DNA of 64,000 bases from Brevibacillus choshinensis (lineage in GTDB: Bacteria; Bacillota; Bacilli; Brevibacillales; Brevibacillaceae): positions 2,393,001 to 2,457,000 of the forward strand of contig NZ_CP069127.1 in NCBI RefSeq assembly GCF_016811915.1. Direction: 5' to 3'. A program made the translations under genes and the position numbers. Each line of letters opens with the position of its first letter. Position 1 is the first letter of the stretch. The notes beneath the pieces were generated by a model, which saw nothing but the letters and a program-made list of their open reading frames with translations, made no database searches and was not told where the DNA came from. This document shows positions 44,729 through 53,663 of the stretch, one piece after another.

Positions 44729-45496
44729 GTGGCTTACAGCATCAAACTGGATTCCTTTGAGGGGCCGCTCGACCTGTTGCTCCATCTGATCGACAAGGCC
44801 GAAGTGGATATTTACGACATCCCCATCGCGGAAATAACCGAGCAGTATTTGGCGACGATCGATACGATGCAGCAGCTCCAACTGGACGTGGCAAGCGAGT
44901 TTGTCGTCATGGCGGCGAGTCTCCTCTCGATCAAAAGCAAGATGCTGCTGCCCAAAAAAGAGGAGCACGTCTTTCAACAGCACCTCGATATGGACATTGA
45001 AGAGATTGACCCAAGGGAAGAGCTGGTGCAGCGCCTTTTGGAATATAAGCGCTATAAAATGCTTGCAGAGCGACTGCGGGAAATGGAAATCGGGCGTAAC
45101 CAGGTGTATACCCGCCCTGCCGAAAATCTGTCACCGTATGTGAAAGAGGAAGAGAACACGGTCAAAGACGTGACTCTCTACGATCTAATCTCTGCGCTGG
45201 AAAAGCTGGTGAAAAAGGTCAATGACAAGCAGCCGATCACAAAGGTATCCCGTGATGAGGTATCGATTAAAGACAGGATGCATGAAATTCGCCAGCTTGT
45301 ACGGGTAGGGGGAGGAATGGTGCGCTTTTCCCAGCTTTTTTCGAGAGGAGCGACTCGTTCCGAGATCGTGACGAGCTTTCTCGCCCTCTTGGAGCTGATG
45401 AAGGCAAAGGAGATCACGTGTATCCAGAATCAATTGTTTCAGGACATCATGATTTGTGAGAACACAACGAAAGGAGTCCCTGAGGATGGACTATGA
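44729..45496 (+). CDS. scpA: Segregation and condensation protein A
   Basis: A 255-residue kleisin that, with ScpB and SMC, forms bacterial condensin. N-terminal signature KLDSFEGPLDLLLHLIDKAEVDIYDIPI (split as FEGPLDLLLHLIDK and VDIYDIPI), conserved ASEFVVMAASLLSIKSKMLLP and a C-terminal winged helix that binds the SMC cap. GTG start with CGAGGGA upstream. It overlaps scpB by 11 nt. Confidence 0.95.
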   Translation: MAYSIKLDSFEGPLDLLLHLIDKAEVDIYDIPIAEITEQYLATIDTMQQLQLDVASEFVVMAASLLSIKSKMLLPKKEEHVFQQHLDMDIEEIDPREELVQRLLEYKRYKMLAERLREMEIGRNQVYTRPAENLSPYVKEEENTVKDVTLYDLISALEKLVKKVNDKQPITKVSRDEVSIKDRMHEIRQLVRVGGGMVRFSQLFSRGATRSEIVTSFLALLELMKAKEITCIQNQLFQDIMICENTTKGVPEDGL

Positions 45497-46070
45497 CAAG
45501 CTGAAAGGCGTTATCGAGGGCTTGTTGTTCATTTCGGGCGATGAAGGCATCGATGCCAAGGAAATCAGTGAAATCACCGAGGTATCCGAAGAAGAAGTCA
45601 TCGACTTGATTGAAGACATGAAAGCAGATTTTCGCCGGGCAGGCAGGGGAATTCAGATCGTGGAGGTCGCGCGCGCTTATCAGCTGACGACTCTTCCCGA
45701 GCACGTTCCTTATTTTGAACGCCTGGCGAGCTCACCCAGCCAATCCACGCTCTCTCAGGCGGCGTTGGAAACACTCGCGATCATCGCGTACAAGCAGCCG
45801 CTGACCCGTTCGGAGATCGAGGAAATTCGCGGGGTGAAATGTGAGAAAGCGCTCAATACCCTGCTAACCAAGCAGTTGATCCGTGAAGCTGGACGCGCCG
45901 AAGGGATTGGCCGCCCGATTTTGTATGCCACGACGAAAGATTTCTTGGAACATTTTGGACTAAGGGAGCTGGCAGATTTGCCGGAACCACCCGTCAATTT
46001 GGATATCGAAGAGGCGCGGATGGAAGCCTCCGCGTTGTTCGGTAAAGCAGAAGAGCCTGCAAACGACTAG
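45486..46070 (+). CDS. scpB: Segregation and condensation protein B
   Basis: A 194-residue protein of two winged-helix domains (LKGVIEGLLFISGDEGIDA and LAIIAYKQPLTRSEIEEIRG, with GRAEGIGRPILYATT). It dimerises and binds the central part of ScpA. ATG 45486, inside the end of scpA, follows AAAGGAG with a normal spacer. Confidence 0.95.
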   Translation: MDYDKLKGVIEGLLFISGDEGIDAKEISEITEVSEEEVIDLIEDMKADFRRAGRGIQIVEVARAYQLTTLPEHVPYFERLASSPSQSTLSQAALETLAIIAYKQPLTRSEIEEIRGVKCEKALNTLLTKQLIREAGRAEGIGRPILYATTKDFLEHFGLRELADLPEPPVNLDIEEARMEASALFGKAEEPAND

Positions 46071-46167
46071 GCGCTTTTGGACAGTTTTTCGTACTATCAG
46101 ACGACTCGTCCCCATATACATGGTACAAACCTGTGCATCGTTGTACTTTGTAATGGGGAGGCCGTTT

Positions 46168-47340
46168 ATGAAAGTGCGAAAATTACTGTCCGGCGTGCTC
46201 GTCGTTTTTCTTTTTATACAGGTCCTGCTGGTGTCGGCTCCTGATGTCCAGGCAGCTGCTTCGCCGCCAGGATTGTCAGCGGAGAGTGCGGCTCTGATCG
46301 ATGTGGCGAGTGGACGGATCCTGTATGCCAAAAATGGCACGAAAAAAATGAGGATTGCCAGTCTGACCAAGACGATGACGGCGATCGTGGCGATCGAAAG
46401 TGGGAAATTAGACACGGTGGTCACCGTGCCGCCAGAAGCGGTCGGAGTGGAAGGCTCCTCCATTTACTTGAAGCGAAACGAAAAGCTGACCCTGGAAGAA
46501 CTTCTGTACGGTCTGATGCTGCGGTCCGGAAATGATGCGGCCGTTACCATTGCCACGCACATCGGTGGATCGTTGCCAGGGTTTGTATACATGATGAATG
46601 AAAAAGCCGCCATGATCGGAATGAATCACACCAATTTCACCAATCCGCATGGTCTCGATGACAGCAACATGCATTATTCCACTGCTGAGGACATGGCCAA
46701 ACTTTCCGCCTATGCGCTGCGCAATCCGGTCTTCCGGCAGATTGTGTCGACCAAGGTAAAAGACATCTCGTGGGAAGGAGAGCAGTGGGACAGACGCCTC
46801 CTGAATAAAAACAAAATGCTCCATTTATACAACGGGGCAGATGGTGTAAAAACAGGCTATACCAAGCTTGCCAAGCGCTGCCTGGCTTCTTCGGCCACTC
46901 GGGACGGACGGCAATTGGCGACGATTACCTTGAATGCCTCCGACGACTGGAACGATTCTGCAAAGCTATTGGACTGGGGTTTTGCCCATTTCCCGATAAA
47001 GGAACTCGTCAGCCAAAAGGAGAATGTGAAGCCGGATACGCCCGTCACCATGGAGGCAGGAACGCATTTGGTTGCGATGAATGCGTTTCGCTATCCGCTG
47101 CAGCCATCCGAAGCAGAGGATGTCCACAAGCGCATCGTTTTGGGAGAGTCCATCATCAATGGAAAAATGAACGGTAAGCTGGTCGGATTTATGCAGATCT
47201 ACCTGAAAGACAACATGATCGGCCAGGTTCCGCTGTTGGTCAACGTAGATTCCCCTACTTCTGCCAAACCCGAGGCAGCTGGACGCTCGTTCTGGCATAA
47301 CTTCTGGGAGATCGTGGCGGGAGGGCTGTGGAGTGCTTAA
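46168..47340 (+). CDS. dacB: D-alanyl-D-alanine carboxypeptidase, DacB-like (spore cortex)
   Basis: A 390-residue penicillin-binding carboxypeptidase. A signal peptide ends near residue 31 (DVQAAASPP). Active-site motifs are S65-L-T-K68, SGN (RSGNDAAVT) and KTG (DGVKTGYTKLAKRC). Directly followed by spmA and spmB, the arrangement of the sigma-E dacB operon in Bacillus, where it controls cortex cross-linking in the mother cell. ATG 46168 has GGGGAGG upstream. A CATATACA at 46113-46120 resembles a sigma-E -10, but no matching -35 is seen. Confidence 0.92.
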   Translation: MKVRKLLSGVLVVFLFIQVLLVSAPDVQAAASPPGLSAESAALIDVASGRILYAKNGTKKMRIASLTKTMTAIVAIESGKLDTVVTVPPEAVGVEGSSIYLKRNEKLTLEELLYGLMLRSGNDAAVTIATHIGGSLPGFVYMMNEKAAMIGMNHTNFTNPHGLDDSNMHYSTAEDMAKLSAYALRNPVFRQIVSTKVKDISWEGEQWDRRLLNKNKMLHLYNGADGVKTGYTKLAKRCLASSATRDGRQLATITLNASDDWNDSAKLLDWGFAHFPIKELVSQKENVKPDTPVTMEAGTHLVAMNAFRYPLQPSEAEDVHKRIVLGESIINGKMNGKLVGFMQIYLKDNMIGQVPLLVNVDSPTSAKPEAAGRSFWHNFWEIVAGGLWSA

Positions 47341-47923
47341 TATCATCTGGCTAGCCCTGATCGTCATCAGCATTGTGGTGGCAGCCATCAACGGTCGCAT
47401 GGAAGTCATCAATCAGGCGGCCTTTGAGGGGGCCAAGACAGGGGTGACTGTCTGCTTCGGTCTCCTGAGCATACTCGCGTTTTGGATGGGGCTCATGCGG
47501 ATTGCGGAAAAATCAGGATTGCTGGAACTGCTGGCACGAGCCTTGTCCCCCATCATTTCGCTGCTTTTTCCCGATGTGCCGAAAGGTCATCCCGCGATTG
47601 GGTACATCCTGTCCAACATGAGTGCCAATCTGCTGGGGCTGGGGAATGCGGCGACCCCGATGGGACTGAAGGCGATGGAGGAACTGCAAAAACTCAACGC
47701 GAACAAACAGGTTGCATCACCAGCCATGTGCACGCTGCTGGCCATCAATACGGCGAGCATCACGATCATACCGACGACGATGATCGCGATCCGGATGCAA
47801 TACGGCTCCGTCAATCCGGTGGAAATCGTCGGTACGACCTTGCTTTCTTCCTTTGGAGCGACGATTGTTGCACTGCTTATCGACCGCTGGTACCGTTACC
47901 GACACTCAAGACGTCACAGATAG
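47333..47923 (+). CDS. spmA: Spore maturation protein A
   Basis: A 196-residue membrane protein of the nucleoside-recognition (Gate) family, needed with SpmB for spore core dehydration in Bacillus. About four to five helices; conserved SNMSANLLGLGNAATPMGLKAM region and NTASITIIPTTMIAIR. The GTG start overlaps the dacB stop by 8 nt and follows GGGAGGGC. Confidence 0.93.
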   Translation: MLNIIWLALIVISIVVAAINGRMEVINQAAFEGAKTGVTVCFGLLSILAFWMGLMRIAEKSGLLELLARALSPIISLLFPDVPKGHPAIGYILSNMSANLLGLGNAATPMGLKAMEELQKLNANKQVASPAMCTLLAINTASITIIPTTMIAIRMQYGSVNPVEIVGTTLLSSFGATIVALLIDRWYRYRHSRRHR

Positions 47924-47935
47924 GGGGGGAGCCGC

Positions 47936-48469
47936 ATGTACCAATGGGTATCCCTGATTTCTCTATGGGCCATCCCCATTACAATCGCCTTTGTGCTGCT
48001 CTATGGTTGGCGAAAGCAAGTCCCAGTATATGAGACCTTTGTGGATGGAGCAAAAGGCGGATTGACCACGACCATCCGGATCCTGCCCCATTTGATAGCC
48101 ATGATGGTAGCCGTAACGATGTTCAGGGAATCGGGTGCTCTCGAGCTGCTGCTCAAAATGATCAGGCCAGCCCTTGATTTTCTGCACTTTCCGGAGGAGC
48201 TGGTTCCGCTCGCACTGCTGCGGCCTTTGACCGGGACCGGATCACTGGCCATTGCGACAGATTTGATCGCGCAGTACGGGCCGGATTCATTTCTCGGAAG
48301 ACTCGCAGCAACCATGCAGGGGAGTACGGACACGACGCTGTACGTCTTAACCGTCTATTTTGGAGCGGTGGGCATTCGCAATTCCTCCTATGCGTTAAAG
48401 GTGGGCCTGTGGTCCGATTTGGCAGGCGTGATTTTTTCCTTGCTGATCGTCACCTACGTATTCTCGTAA
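47936..48469 (+). CDS. spmB: Spore maturation protein B
   Basis: A 177-residue homologue and partner of SpmA with about five helices and the RPLTGTGSLAIATDLI and GSTDTTLYVLTVYFGAVG segments. Starts 12 nt after spmA with GGGGGGAG upstream. Role in core dehydration is from Bacillus genetics. Confidence 0.93.
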   Translation: MYQWVSLISLWAIPITIAFVLLYGWRKQVPVYETFVDGAKGGLTTTIRILPHLIAMMVAVTMFRESGALELLLKMIRPALDFLHFPEELVPLALLRPLTGTGSLAIATDLIAQYGPDSFLGRLAATMQGSTDTTLYVLTVYFGAVGIRNSSYALKVGLWSDLAGVIFSLLIVTYVFS

Positions 48470-48490
48470 GTATCGCATAGCCATACTCCG

Positions 48491-48519
48491 AAAAACTTCC
48501 TCAGGGCGGGGAAGTTTTT
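48491..48519 (+). terminator. Rho-independent terminator of dacB-spmA-spmB
   Basis: AAAAACTTCC (48491-48500) pairs with GGAAGTTTTT (48510-48519), 9-nt loop. Confidence 0.88.
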
Positions 48520-48577
48520 CCCTTTTTCTTGTCCACACTGATAAGAATGGGTATGATGTTGTAGAGGTGAACCAAGG

Positions 48578-49327
48578 ATGGAACGTTTACAAAAAGTACT
48601 AGCACACGCAGGAGTCGCCTCTCGTCGCCATTGTGAAGAATTGATCATTCAAGGAAACGTTCAGGTAAACGGCATTGTGGTGCGAGAATTGGGTACGAGG
48701 GTAGACCCGCAAGTAGACCGGATTACGGTGCATGGTCGGCCGATACGGATCGAGCAGCATGTCTACCTGATGCTGTACAAGCCTACCGGGGTCATTACAA
48801 GTGTTACAGATCCGCGTGGACGACGCGTTGTTACAGACCTGCTGAAAGGAATCAAGGAGCGGGTGTATCCGGTAGGACGTCTGGACTACGACACCTCCGG
48901 CCTGCTTTTATTGACCAATGACGGCGAGCTCGCCAATCGGTTAGCGCATCCGAGCTATGAGATCGACAAGGTGTATCGAGCTTGGGTGAGAGGAGTGCCG
49001 AGTCAAGACAAGGTGAAGCGGCTGGCCACAGGGATCCAGCTTGAGGACGGGATGACATCCCCGGGGGAAGCGAGGCTGCTGAAGACGGCCCCTGGTAGAG
49101 ATAAATCCTTGGTGGAATTGACCATACATGAAGGGCGAAACAGGCAGGTTCGGCGTATGTGTGATGCCATCGGCCACCCGGTCATCACCCTGGAACGAAT
49201 TCGGCTCGGGTTTTTGACACTGGAAGGTTTGCAGCCGGGGCAGTTCCGACCGCTGACGAGCGGGGAAGTAGAGAAGCTGAGGCAGGGGCTCGTGCAAAAT
49301 CGAAAGAGCAGACCGCGAACCCGTTAG
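48578..49327 (+). CDS. rluB: 23S rRNA pseudouridine synthase, RluB type
   Basis: A 249-residue RsuA/RluB-family enzyme. An N-terminal S4 RNA-binding domain (MERLQKVLAHAGVASRR) covers about 1-60; the catalytic aspartate lies in VGRLDYDTSGLLLL (~103), and HEGRNRQVRRMCDAIGHPV is a conserved C-terminal motif. It modifies a uridine in the peptidyl-transferase region of 23S rRNA. Ribosome site GAGGTGAACC. In Bacillus this gene also lies between spmB and resA. Confidence 0.92.
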   Translation: MERLQKVLAHAGVASRRHCEELIIQGNVQVNGIVVRELGTRVDPQVDRITVHGRPIRIEQHVYLMLYKPTGVITSVTDPRGRRVVTDLLKGIKERVYPVGRLDYDTSGLLLLTNDGELANRLAHPSYEIDKVYRAWVRGVPSQDKVKRLATGIQLEDGMTSPGEARLLKTAPGRDKSLVELTIHEGRNRQVRRMCDAIGHPVITLERIRLGFLTLEGLQPGQFRPLTSGEVEKLRQGLVQNRKSRPRTR

Positions 49328-49380
49328 ATTCGTTCAAAATCTGTTCATAAGTTATACGCTGCCGCAAAAACTAGGAACGC

Positions 49381-49386
49381 TATAAT
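49381..49386 (+). promoter_or_regulatory. -10 element upstream of resA
   Basis: A perfect TATAAT lies 51 bp before resA without a recognisable -35, which is typical of promoters that need an activator; in Bacillus ResD activates resA. TTCATAAG at 49344-49351 could be part of a regulator site. Confidence 0.45.
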
Positions 49387-49437
49387 AGAAAGGAAAAACC
49401 ATGCAATTCTATTAGCAGTAGATGGGAGTTAGGGCAA

Positions 49438-49962
49438 ATGAACAAAAGCAATCGTACATACATTCGAGTCGCCGTTTTGGGTCTTCTGCTCGTGGCGCTT
49501 GTCTTTGCTCTCTATTCAAGCTTTGTGAAGGATCCGAACGCAGTCAAAGTAGGGAAAGCTGCACCGAATTTCAGCCTGCTGCAGTTGAACGGTCCGGAAA
49601 TGGCATTGAGTGATCTGAAGGGCAAAGGAGTCGTCCTCAACTTCTGGGGAACCTGGTGCGAGCCCTGTAAAAAGGAATTGCCTGCCCTGCAGCAGCAGTA
49701 CAATCAGTTCAAAGATAAAGGACTGGTCGTGGTAGGGGTCAATATTGGCGAATCTCCAGTAGCTGTTGATCCGTTTGTCAAACAATTTGGGGTCAATTTC
49801 CCTATTTTGCTGGACAGTGAATCCCAAATTACAAAGCTGTATCGCATCGGACCTATTCCGACTACCTTTTTCATCTCTCCGGATGGAGATGTAGAAGAAA
49901 TCTTTATCGGACAATTAAACGAAGCGATGATCACGCAAAAAGTGTCGAAAATCTTGCCGTAA
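49438..49962 (+). CDS. resA: Thiol-disulfide oxidoreductase ResA
   Basis: A 174-residue membrane-anchored thioredoxin-fold protein. An N-terminal helix (~11-29) anchors it; the active site is W-C74-E-P-C77, the same numbering as in B. subtilis ResA. It reduces the haem-binding cysteines of apocytochrome c outside the membrane so that ResBC can attach haem. First of resABCDE. Confidence 0.95.
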   Translation: MNKSNRTYIRVAVLGLLLVALVFALYSSFVKDPNAVKVGKAAPNFSLLQLNGPEMALSDLKGKGVVLNFWGTWCEPCKKELPALQQQYNQFKDKGLVVVGVNIGESPVAVDPFVKQFGVNFPILLDSESQITKLYRIGPIPTTFFISPDGDVEEIFIGQLNEAMITQKVSKILP

Positions 49963-49974
49963 GTGAGGATCAAA

Positions 49975-51603
49975 ATGGATCAGCGAAAATGTGAATGTGG
50001 ACATACCAATCCCATCGGGACGCTGCTCTGCGAATCTTGCGGTAAGCCGCTAGACATTGTTTTGGAGGAGCAGACACAATTCCCTGACATGCGCTACGAA
50101 GGGATGGCGCGCCGTTCCCAGACGTACACGAATAAAATCATCGATCGCGTCTGGAACTGGTTTTCTTCGGTCAAAATTGCAATCGGTATCATTGTGGTGA
50201 TTTTGGTCGCCTCTGCAGTAGGAACCGTTTTCCCGCAGCAGCAGTACATACCTGTACCGGTCCCGACTGAAGCCGACGTGGCCCGTTTTTACACGGAGAC
50301 GTACGGCAAGCTGGGTACCATCTATTACGAATTGGGCCTACACAACCTGTATTCTTCCTGGTGGTTTGTGACACTGCTGGTCATGCTCGGCACTTCTCTT
50401 GTGATCTGCAGCCTGGACCGCGTCATTCCCCTGTACAAAGCGCTGAAAAAGCCGAGACTCAATCAGCATAAGTCCTTTTTGAAGGGACAAAAGCTGTATG
50501 CAGAAGGGCCGATGCCGGAGAATGCGACTCAGGATGAGCTGCTGGTGAATGCGGCGCAGGTCCTACGAAAGAAAGGTTATCGCATCTTCACCACGGATCG
50601 CGCCTTGATGGCGGAAAAGGGGCGGTTTAGCCGCTGGGGGCCGTATATCAACCATATCGGATTGATTCTTTTCCTGATCGGTGTGCTGATGCGCAGTTTA
50701 CCGGGCTTCTTCCTGGATGAATACGTTTGGGTGCGGGAAGGGCAGACCGTAGCGATTCCGGACACCCCGTATTACGTCAAAAACGTTTCGTACCATACGG
50801 AGTACTGGTCCGAGGAAGAAATGCCGGAGAAGCTTGATTTAAAAGGCGGAGTCATTCCGAAAAGCTTTCAGACAGATGCCATCTTGTACCTGAACAAAAA
50901 TGCGGACTTGCCTGGTGCAAAGCCGGAATTGGTAGAAGTCAAAAACGGGCCGATCGTGGTAAACCATCCCATGGTACACGAGAGCCTGTACTTGTATCAA
51001 TCAGGAGTTCAGGAAATGCAGCTGGGTGCTCTGAACTTTGACCTGGTAGACCAGAAGAATGGAAACAAGCTACTCGGTCAAATCAAGGTCGATCTGTACA
51101 ATCCTGTCAAGGAGCAGGACCTCGGCAGTGGGGTCAAGGTCCGCACGCTGGACTACTTCCCGGATTTTATGATGGGCACAGACGGGAAGCCGGCTACGAA
51201 GACCAATTTGCCGAAAAATCCGATGGTCGCCCTCGAGATCTTGGGCGACAACGGGAAGATCAATGAGAAAATGGTGTATCTGCAAGGCTCCATCATCACT
51301 CAAAAATCAGATCCTCAGTACGCATTGGTCATCCGAAAACCTGACTTGATCGATATCACAGGATTGAATGTGCGGATGGATAAAGCTGTCCCGTTAATTT
51401 ACTTCGGCTCGTTCATTTTCATGATCGGGGTCGTGATGGGCTTCTTCTGGCAGCATCGACGCATTTGGGTCCAGTTCCAGGAAGACAACGTACTTCTGGC
51501 AGGACATACCAACAAAAACTGGTTTGGCTTGCGCAGAGAAGTGGATGGCCTCATCGAACAGACGAAGCTGCCATTGACCATCGAAGAAAAAACAAAGGCG
51601 TAA
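49975..51603 (+). CDS. resB: Cytochrome c biogenesis protein ResB
   Basis: A 542-residue component of the system II cytochrome c synthase. It starts with a four-cysteine knuckle (C6, C8, C19, C22: CECGHTNPIGTLLCESC), then membrane helices (VKIAIGIIVVILVASAVGTVF; WWFVTLLVMLGTSLVICSL; GLILFLIGVLM), a large extracellular domain (~250-470) and a last helix near 480. It works with ResC to move and attach haem. ATG 49975 follows GTGAGG; GTG 49963 would add four residues. Confidence 0.93.
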   Translation: MDQRKCECGHTNPIGTLLCESCGKPLDIVLEEQTQFPDMRYEGMARRSQTYTNKIIDRVWNWFSSVKIAIGIIVVILVASAVGTVFPQQQYIPVPVPTEADVARFYTETYGKLGTIYYELGLHNLYSSWWFVTLLVMLGTSLVICSLDRVIPLYKALKKPRLNQHKSFLKGQKLYAEGPMPENATQDELLVNAAQVLRKKGYRIFTTDRALMAEKGRFSRWGPYINHIGLILFLIGVLMRSLPGFFLDEYVWVREGQTVAIPDTPYYVKNVSYHTEYWSEEEMPEKLDLKGGVIPKSFQTDAILYLNKNADLPGAKPELVEVKNGPIVVNHPMVHESLYLYQSGVQEMQLGALNFDLVDQKNGNKLLGQIKVDLYNPVKEQDLGSGVKVRTLDYFPDFMMGTDGKPATKTNLPKNPMVALEILGDNGKINEKMVYLQGSIITQKSDPQYALVIRKPDLIDITGLNVRMDKAVPLIYFGSFIFMIGVVMGFFWQHRRIWVQFQEDNVLLAGHTNKNWFGLRREVDGLIEQTKLPLTIEEKTKA

Positions 51604-51628
51604 AAAGCTTCAAGGAGGGACACAAGAC

Positions 51629-52858
51629 GTGCAGTTCATCCAATTGAGTGACTGGTTATTGGATATTGCGTTTCTGCTCTACGTGCTCTCGTCCATTGTA
51701 TTCGTCGTTGCTATGACGGGGAAGAACTGGGCGGGGCGCGACCCCAAGCAACATGAAACACGTTATGGACGAATCGCCTACTGGTTGGCGGTGATTGGCT
51801 TTATCGCTCAGACAGGATACGTAGTGACTCGCTGGATCGGCGGAGGACACAGCCCGACCAGTAACATGTTTGAGTTCATGGCATTCCTGGACTTCTGTAT
51901 TATTCTTGCCTATCTCATTATTTACAGGATATACAAGCTGACCGTGATCGGGGCATTCGTATTGCCACTGGGAGTCATCATGCTGGCTTACTCCTATGTG
52001 TTCCCGAAAGACGTAACTCCGCTGATTCCGTCCCTGCAAAGCTATTGGCTGCATATTCATGTGACGACGGCGGCGCTGGGAGAAGGGATTTTGGCAGTAG
52101 GCTTCGCCGCTGGCTTGATGTATCTGATCCGCACGGTGCCCCAAGTCGTATCCACGAAAAGCACAAAGTGGCTCGAAGTCGTGCTCGCTGTCGTGTTGAT
52201 GCTCGTAGGATTCATCGGAATGGAATCGACATTTGCCCGTATGGATCAAAAAACAGTATTTCAAATGAATAAGGAAATGCAAAATGCGATGGGGCAAATG
52301 GAAAAGCCGCAGGTGGAGTACACGATGCCTGCCATCGTCGCTCCAGCGGATGCCACTGTCATCCAGCAAGGACCGATGAATCCGCTGTTTACCGCTCCGA
52401 CTTGGATGGAAGGAAAGGACGCAGCCCGCAAGCTAAACACCATGCTGTGGTCCGTGGTCGCGGGAGTCGTGCTGTACGGAGTATTGCGGCTGATCTTCCG
52501 CAAACGTCTGGGAGCCGTCATTCAGCCTTCCGTCGAGGGAATTGAGCCCGAGCTTTTGGATGAAATCAGCTATCGTGCAATCAGTATCGGCTATCCCGTA
52601 TTCACACTGGGTGCACTGATTTTTGCCATGATCTGGGCACAGGAAGCATGGGGCCGCTTCTGGGGCTGGGACCCGAAAGAGGTATGGGCACTCATCGTCT
52701 GGCTGTTCTACAGTGCCTACTTGCACTTGCGTCTCTCGCGCGGGTGGGTTGGCGCCAAGTCAGCTTGGATGTCCGTCATTGGCTTTGTTATCATCTTGAT
52801 TACACTTGTCGTAGTCAATCTGGTGATTGCCGGTTTGCACTCATACGCAGGTGTGTAA
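51629..52858 (+). CDS. resC: Cytochrome c biogenesis protein ResC (CcsA family)
   Basis: A 409-residue polytopic protein with about eight helices. The haem-handling tryptophan-rich motif WGRFWGWDPKEVW lies near 342 with flanking histidines (GGGHSPTSNMFEF; YWLHIHVTTAALGEG). With ResB it exports haem and ligates it to apocytochrome c. GTG start preceded by AAGGAGGGA. Confidence 0.94.
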   Translation: MQFIQLSDWLLDIAFLLYVLSSIVFVVAMTGKNWAGRDPKQHETRYGRIAYWLAVIGFIAQTGYVVTRWIGGGHSPTSNMFEFMAFLDFCIILAYLIIYRIYKLTVIGAFVLPLGVIMLAYSYVFPKDVTPLIPSLQSYWLHIHVTTAALGEGILAVGFAAGLMYLIRTVPQVVSTKSTKWLEVVLAVVLMLVGFIGMESTFARMDQKTVFQMNKEMQNAMGQMEKPQVEYTMPAIVAPADATVIQQGPMNPLFTAPTWMEGKDAARKLNTMLWSVVAGVVLYGVLRLIFRKRLGAVIQPSVEGIEPELLDEISYRAISIGYPVFTLGALIFAMIWAQEAWGRFWGWDPKEVWALIVWLFYSAYLHLRLSRGWVGAKSAWMSVIGFVIILITLVVVNLVIAGLHSYAGV

Positions 52859-52867
52859 TGAATCCGT

Positions 52868-52895
52868 AAAAAGCTGGTTTTACGACCAGCTTTTT
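52868..52895 (+). terminator. Terminator between resC and resD
   Basis: AAAAAGCTGGT (52868-52878 region) pairs with ACCAGCTTTTT (52885-52895), 6-7-nt loop. It partly separates the synthase genes from the regulatory pair, as in Bacillus, where resDE has its own promoter. Confidence 0.85.
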
Positions 52896-52946
52896 GGACT
52901 ATCTTCCATCGGTTATAAGAAATCAAAGGGCTAAGAGGTGTTGAGC

Positions 52947-53663
52947 ATGGAGAAAATGGCACGGATCCTGGTAGTGGATGATGAAGAACGCATCCGCCGT
53001 CTGCTGAAAATGTATTTGGAAAGAGAAAACTTCCTGATCGATGAGGCGGATAATGGAGAACAGGCAGTCGAAATGGCCGTAGGCAGCGATTACGACATCA
53101 TTTTGCTCGACTTAATGCTTCCAGGCATGGATGGTATCGAAGTCTGTCAACGCATCCGCGAATTCAAAGCTACCCCGATTGTCATGCTGACAGCAAAAGG
53201 GGAAGAGACCAATCGCGTGCATGGATTTGAAGCCGGGGTAGATGACTATGTCGTGAAACCGTTCAGTCCGCGCGAAGTGATGTATCGTGTGAAAGCGATC
53301 CTGCGTCGCTCTTCGGCTACCGCTTATTTAAAAACCGAGACCTTCAACAGTCACTCGGTGCTCGTTTTCCCTGAATTGACGATCGATCACGATGCGCATA
53401 AAGTCATCGCTAGCGGGCAAGAAGTGAGCCTGACGCCAAAAGAATACGAACTGCTGCATTACCTGGCACTCTCACCCGATAAAGTGTTCACGCGTGAGGA
53501 GCTGCTCAAGGATGTATGGCATTACGAGTTTTTCGGCGATTTGCGTACGGTAGATACACACATCAAGCGTTTGCGCGAAAAATTAAACCGCGTTTCCCCT
53601 CAGGCTGCAAACATGATTGCGACTGTGTGGGGCGTCGGCTACAAACTAGAGGTGCCTAAATAA
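52947..53663 (+). CDS. resD: Two-component response regulator ResD
   Basis: A 238-residue OmpR-family regulator. The receiver domain has the acidic pocket VVDDEE (9-14) and phospho-acceptor D55 (LLDLMLPG), with conserved T and K (MLTAKG, VVKPFSP). The C-terminal winged helix begins near 140 (LTPKEYELLHYLA; VDTHIKRLREKL). In Bacillus ResD activates genes for respiration under low oxygen and nitric oxide. ATG 52947 has AGAGGTG upstream. Confidence 0.95.
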   Translation: MEKMARILVVDDEERIRRLLKMYLERENFLIDEADNGEQAVEMAVGSDYDIILLDLMLPGMDGIEVCQRIREFKATPIVMLTAKGEETNRVHGFEAGVDDYVVKPFSPREVMYRVKAILRRSSATAYLKTETFNSHSVLVFPELTIDHDAHKVIASGQEVSLTPKEYELLHYLALSPDKVFTREELLKDVWHYEFFGDLRTVDTHIKRLREKLNRVSPQAANMIATVWGVGYKLEVPK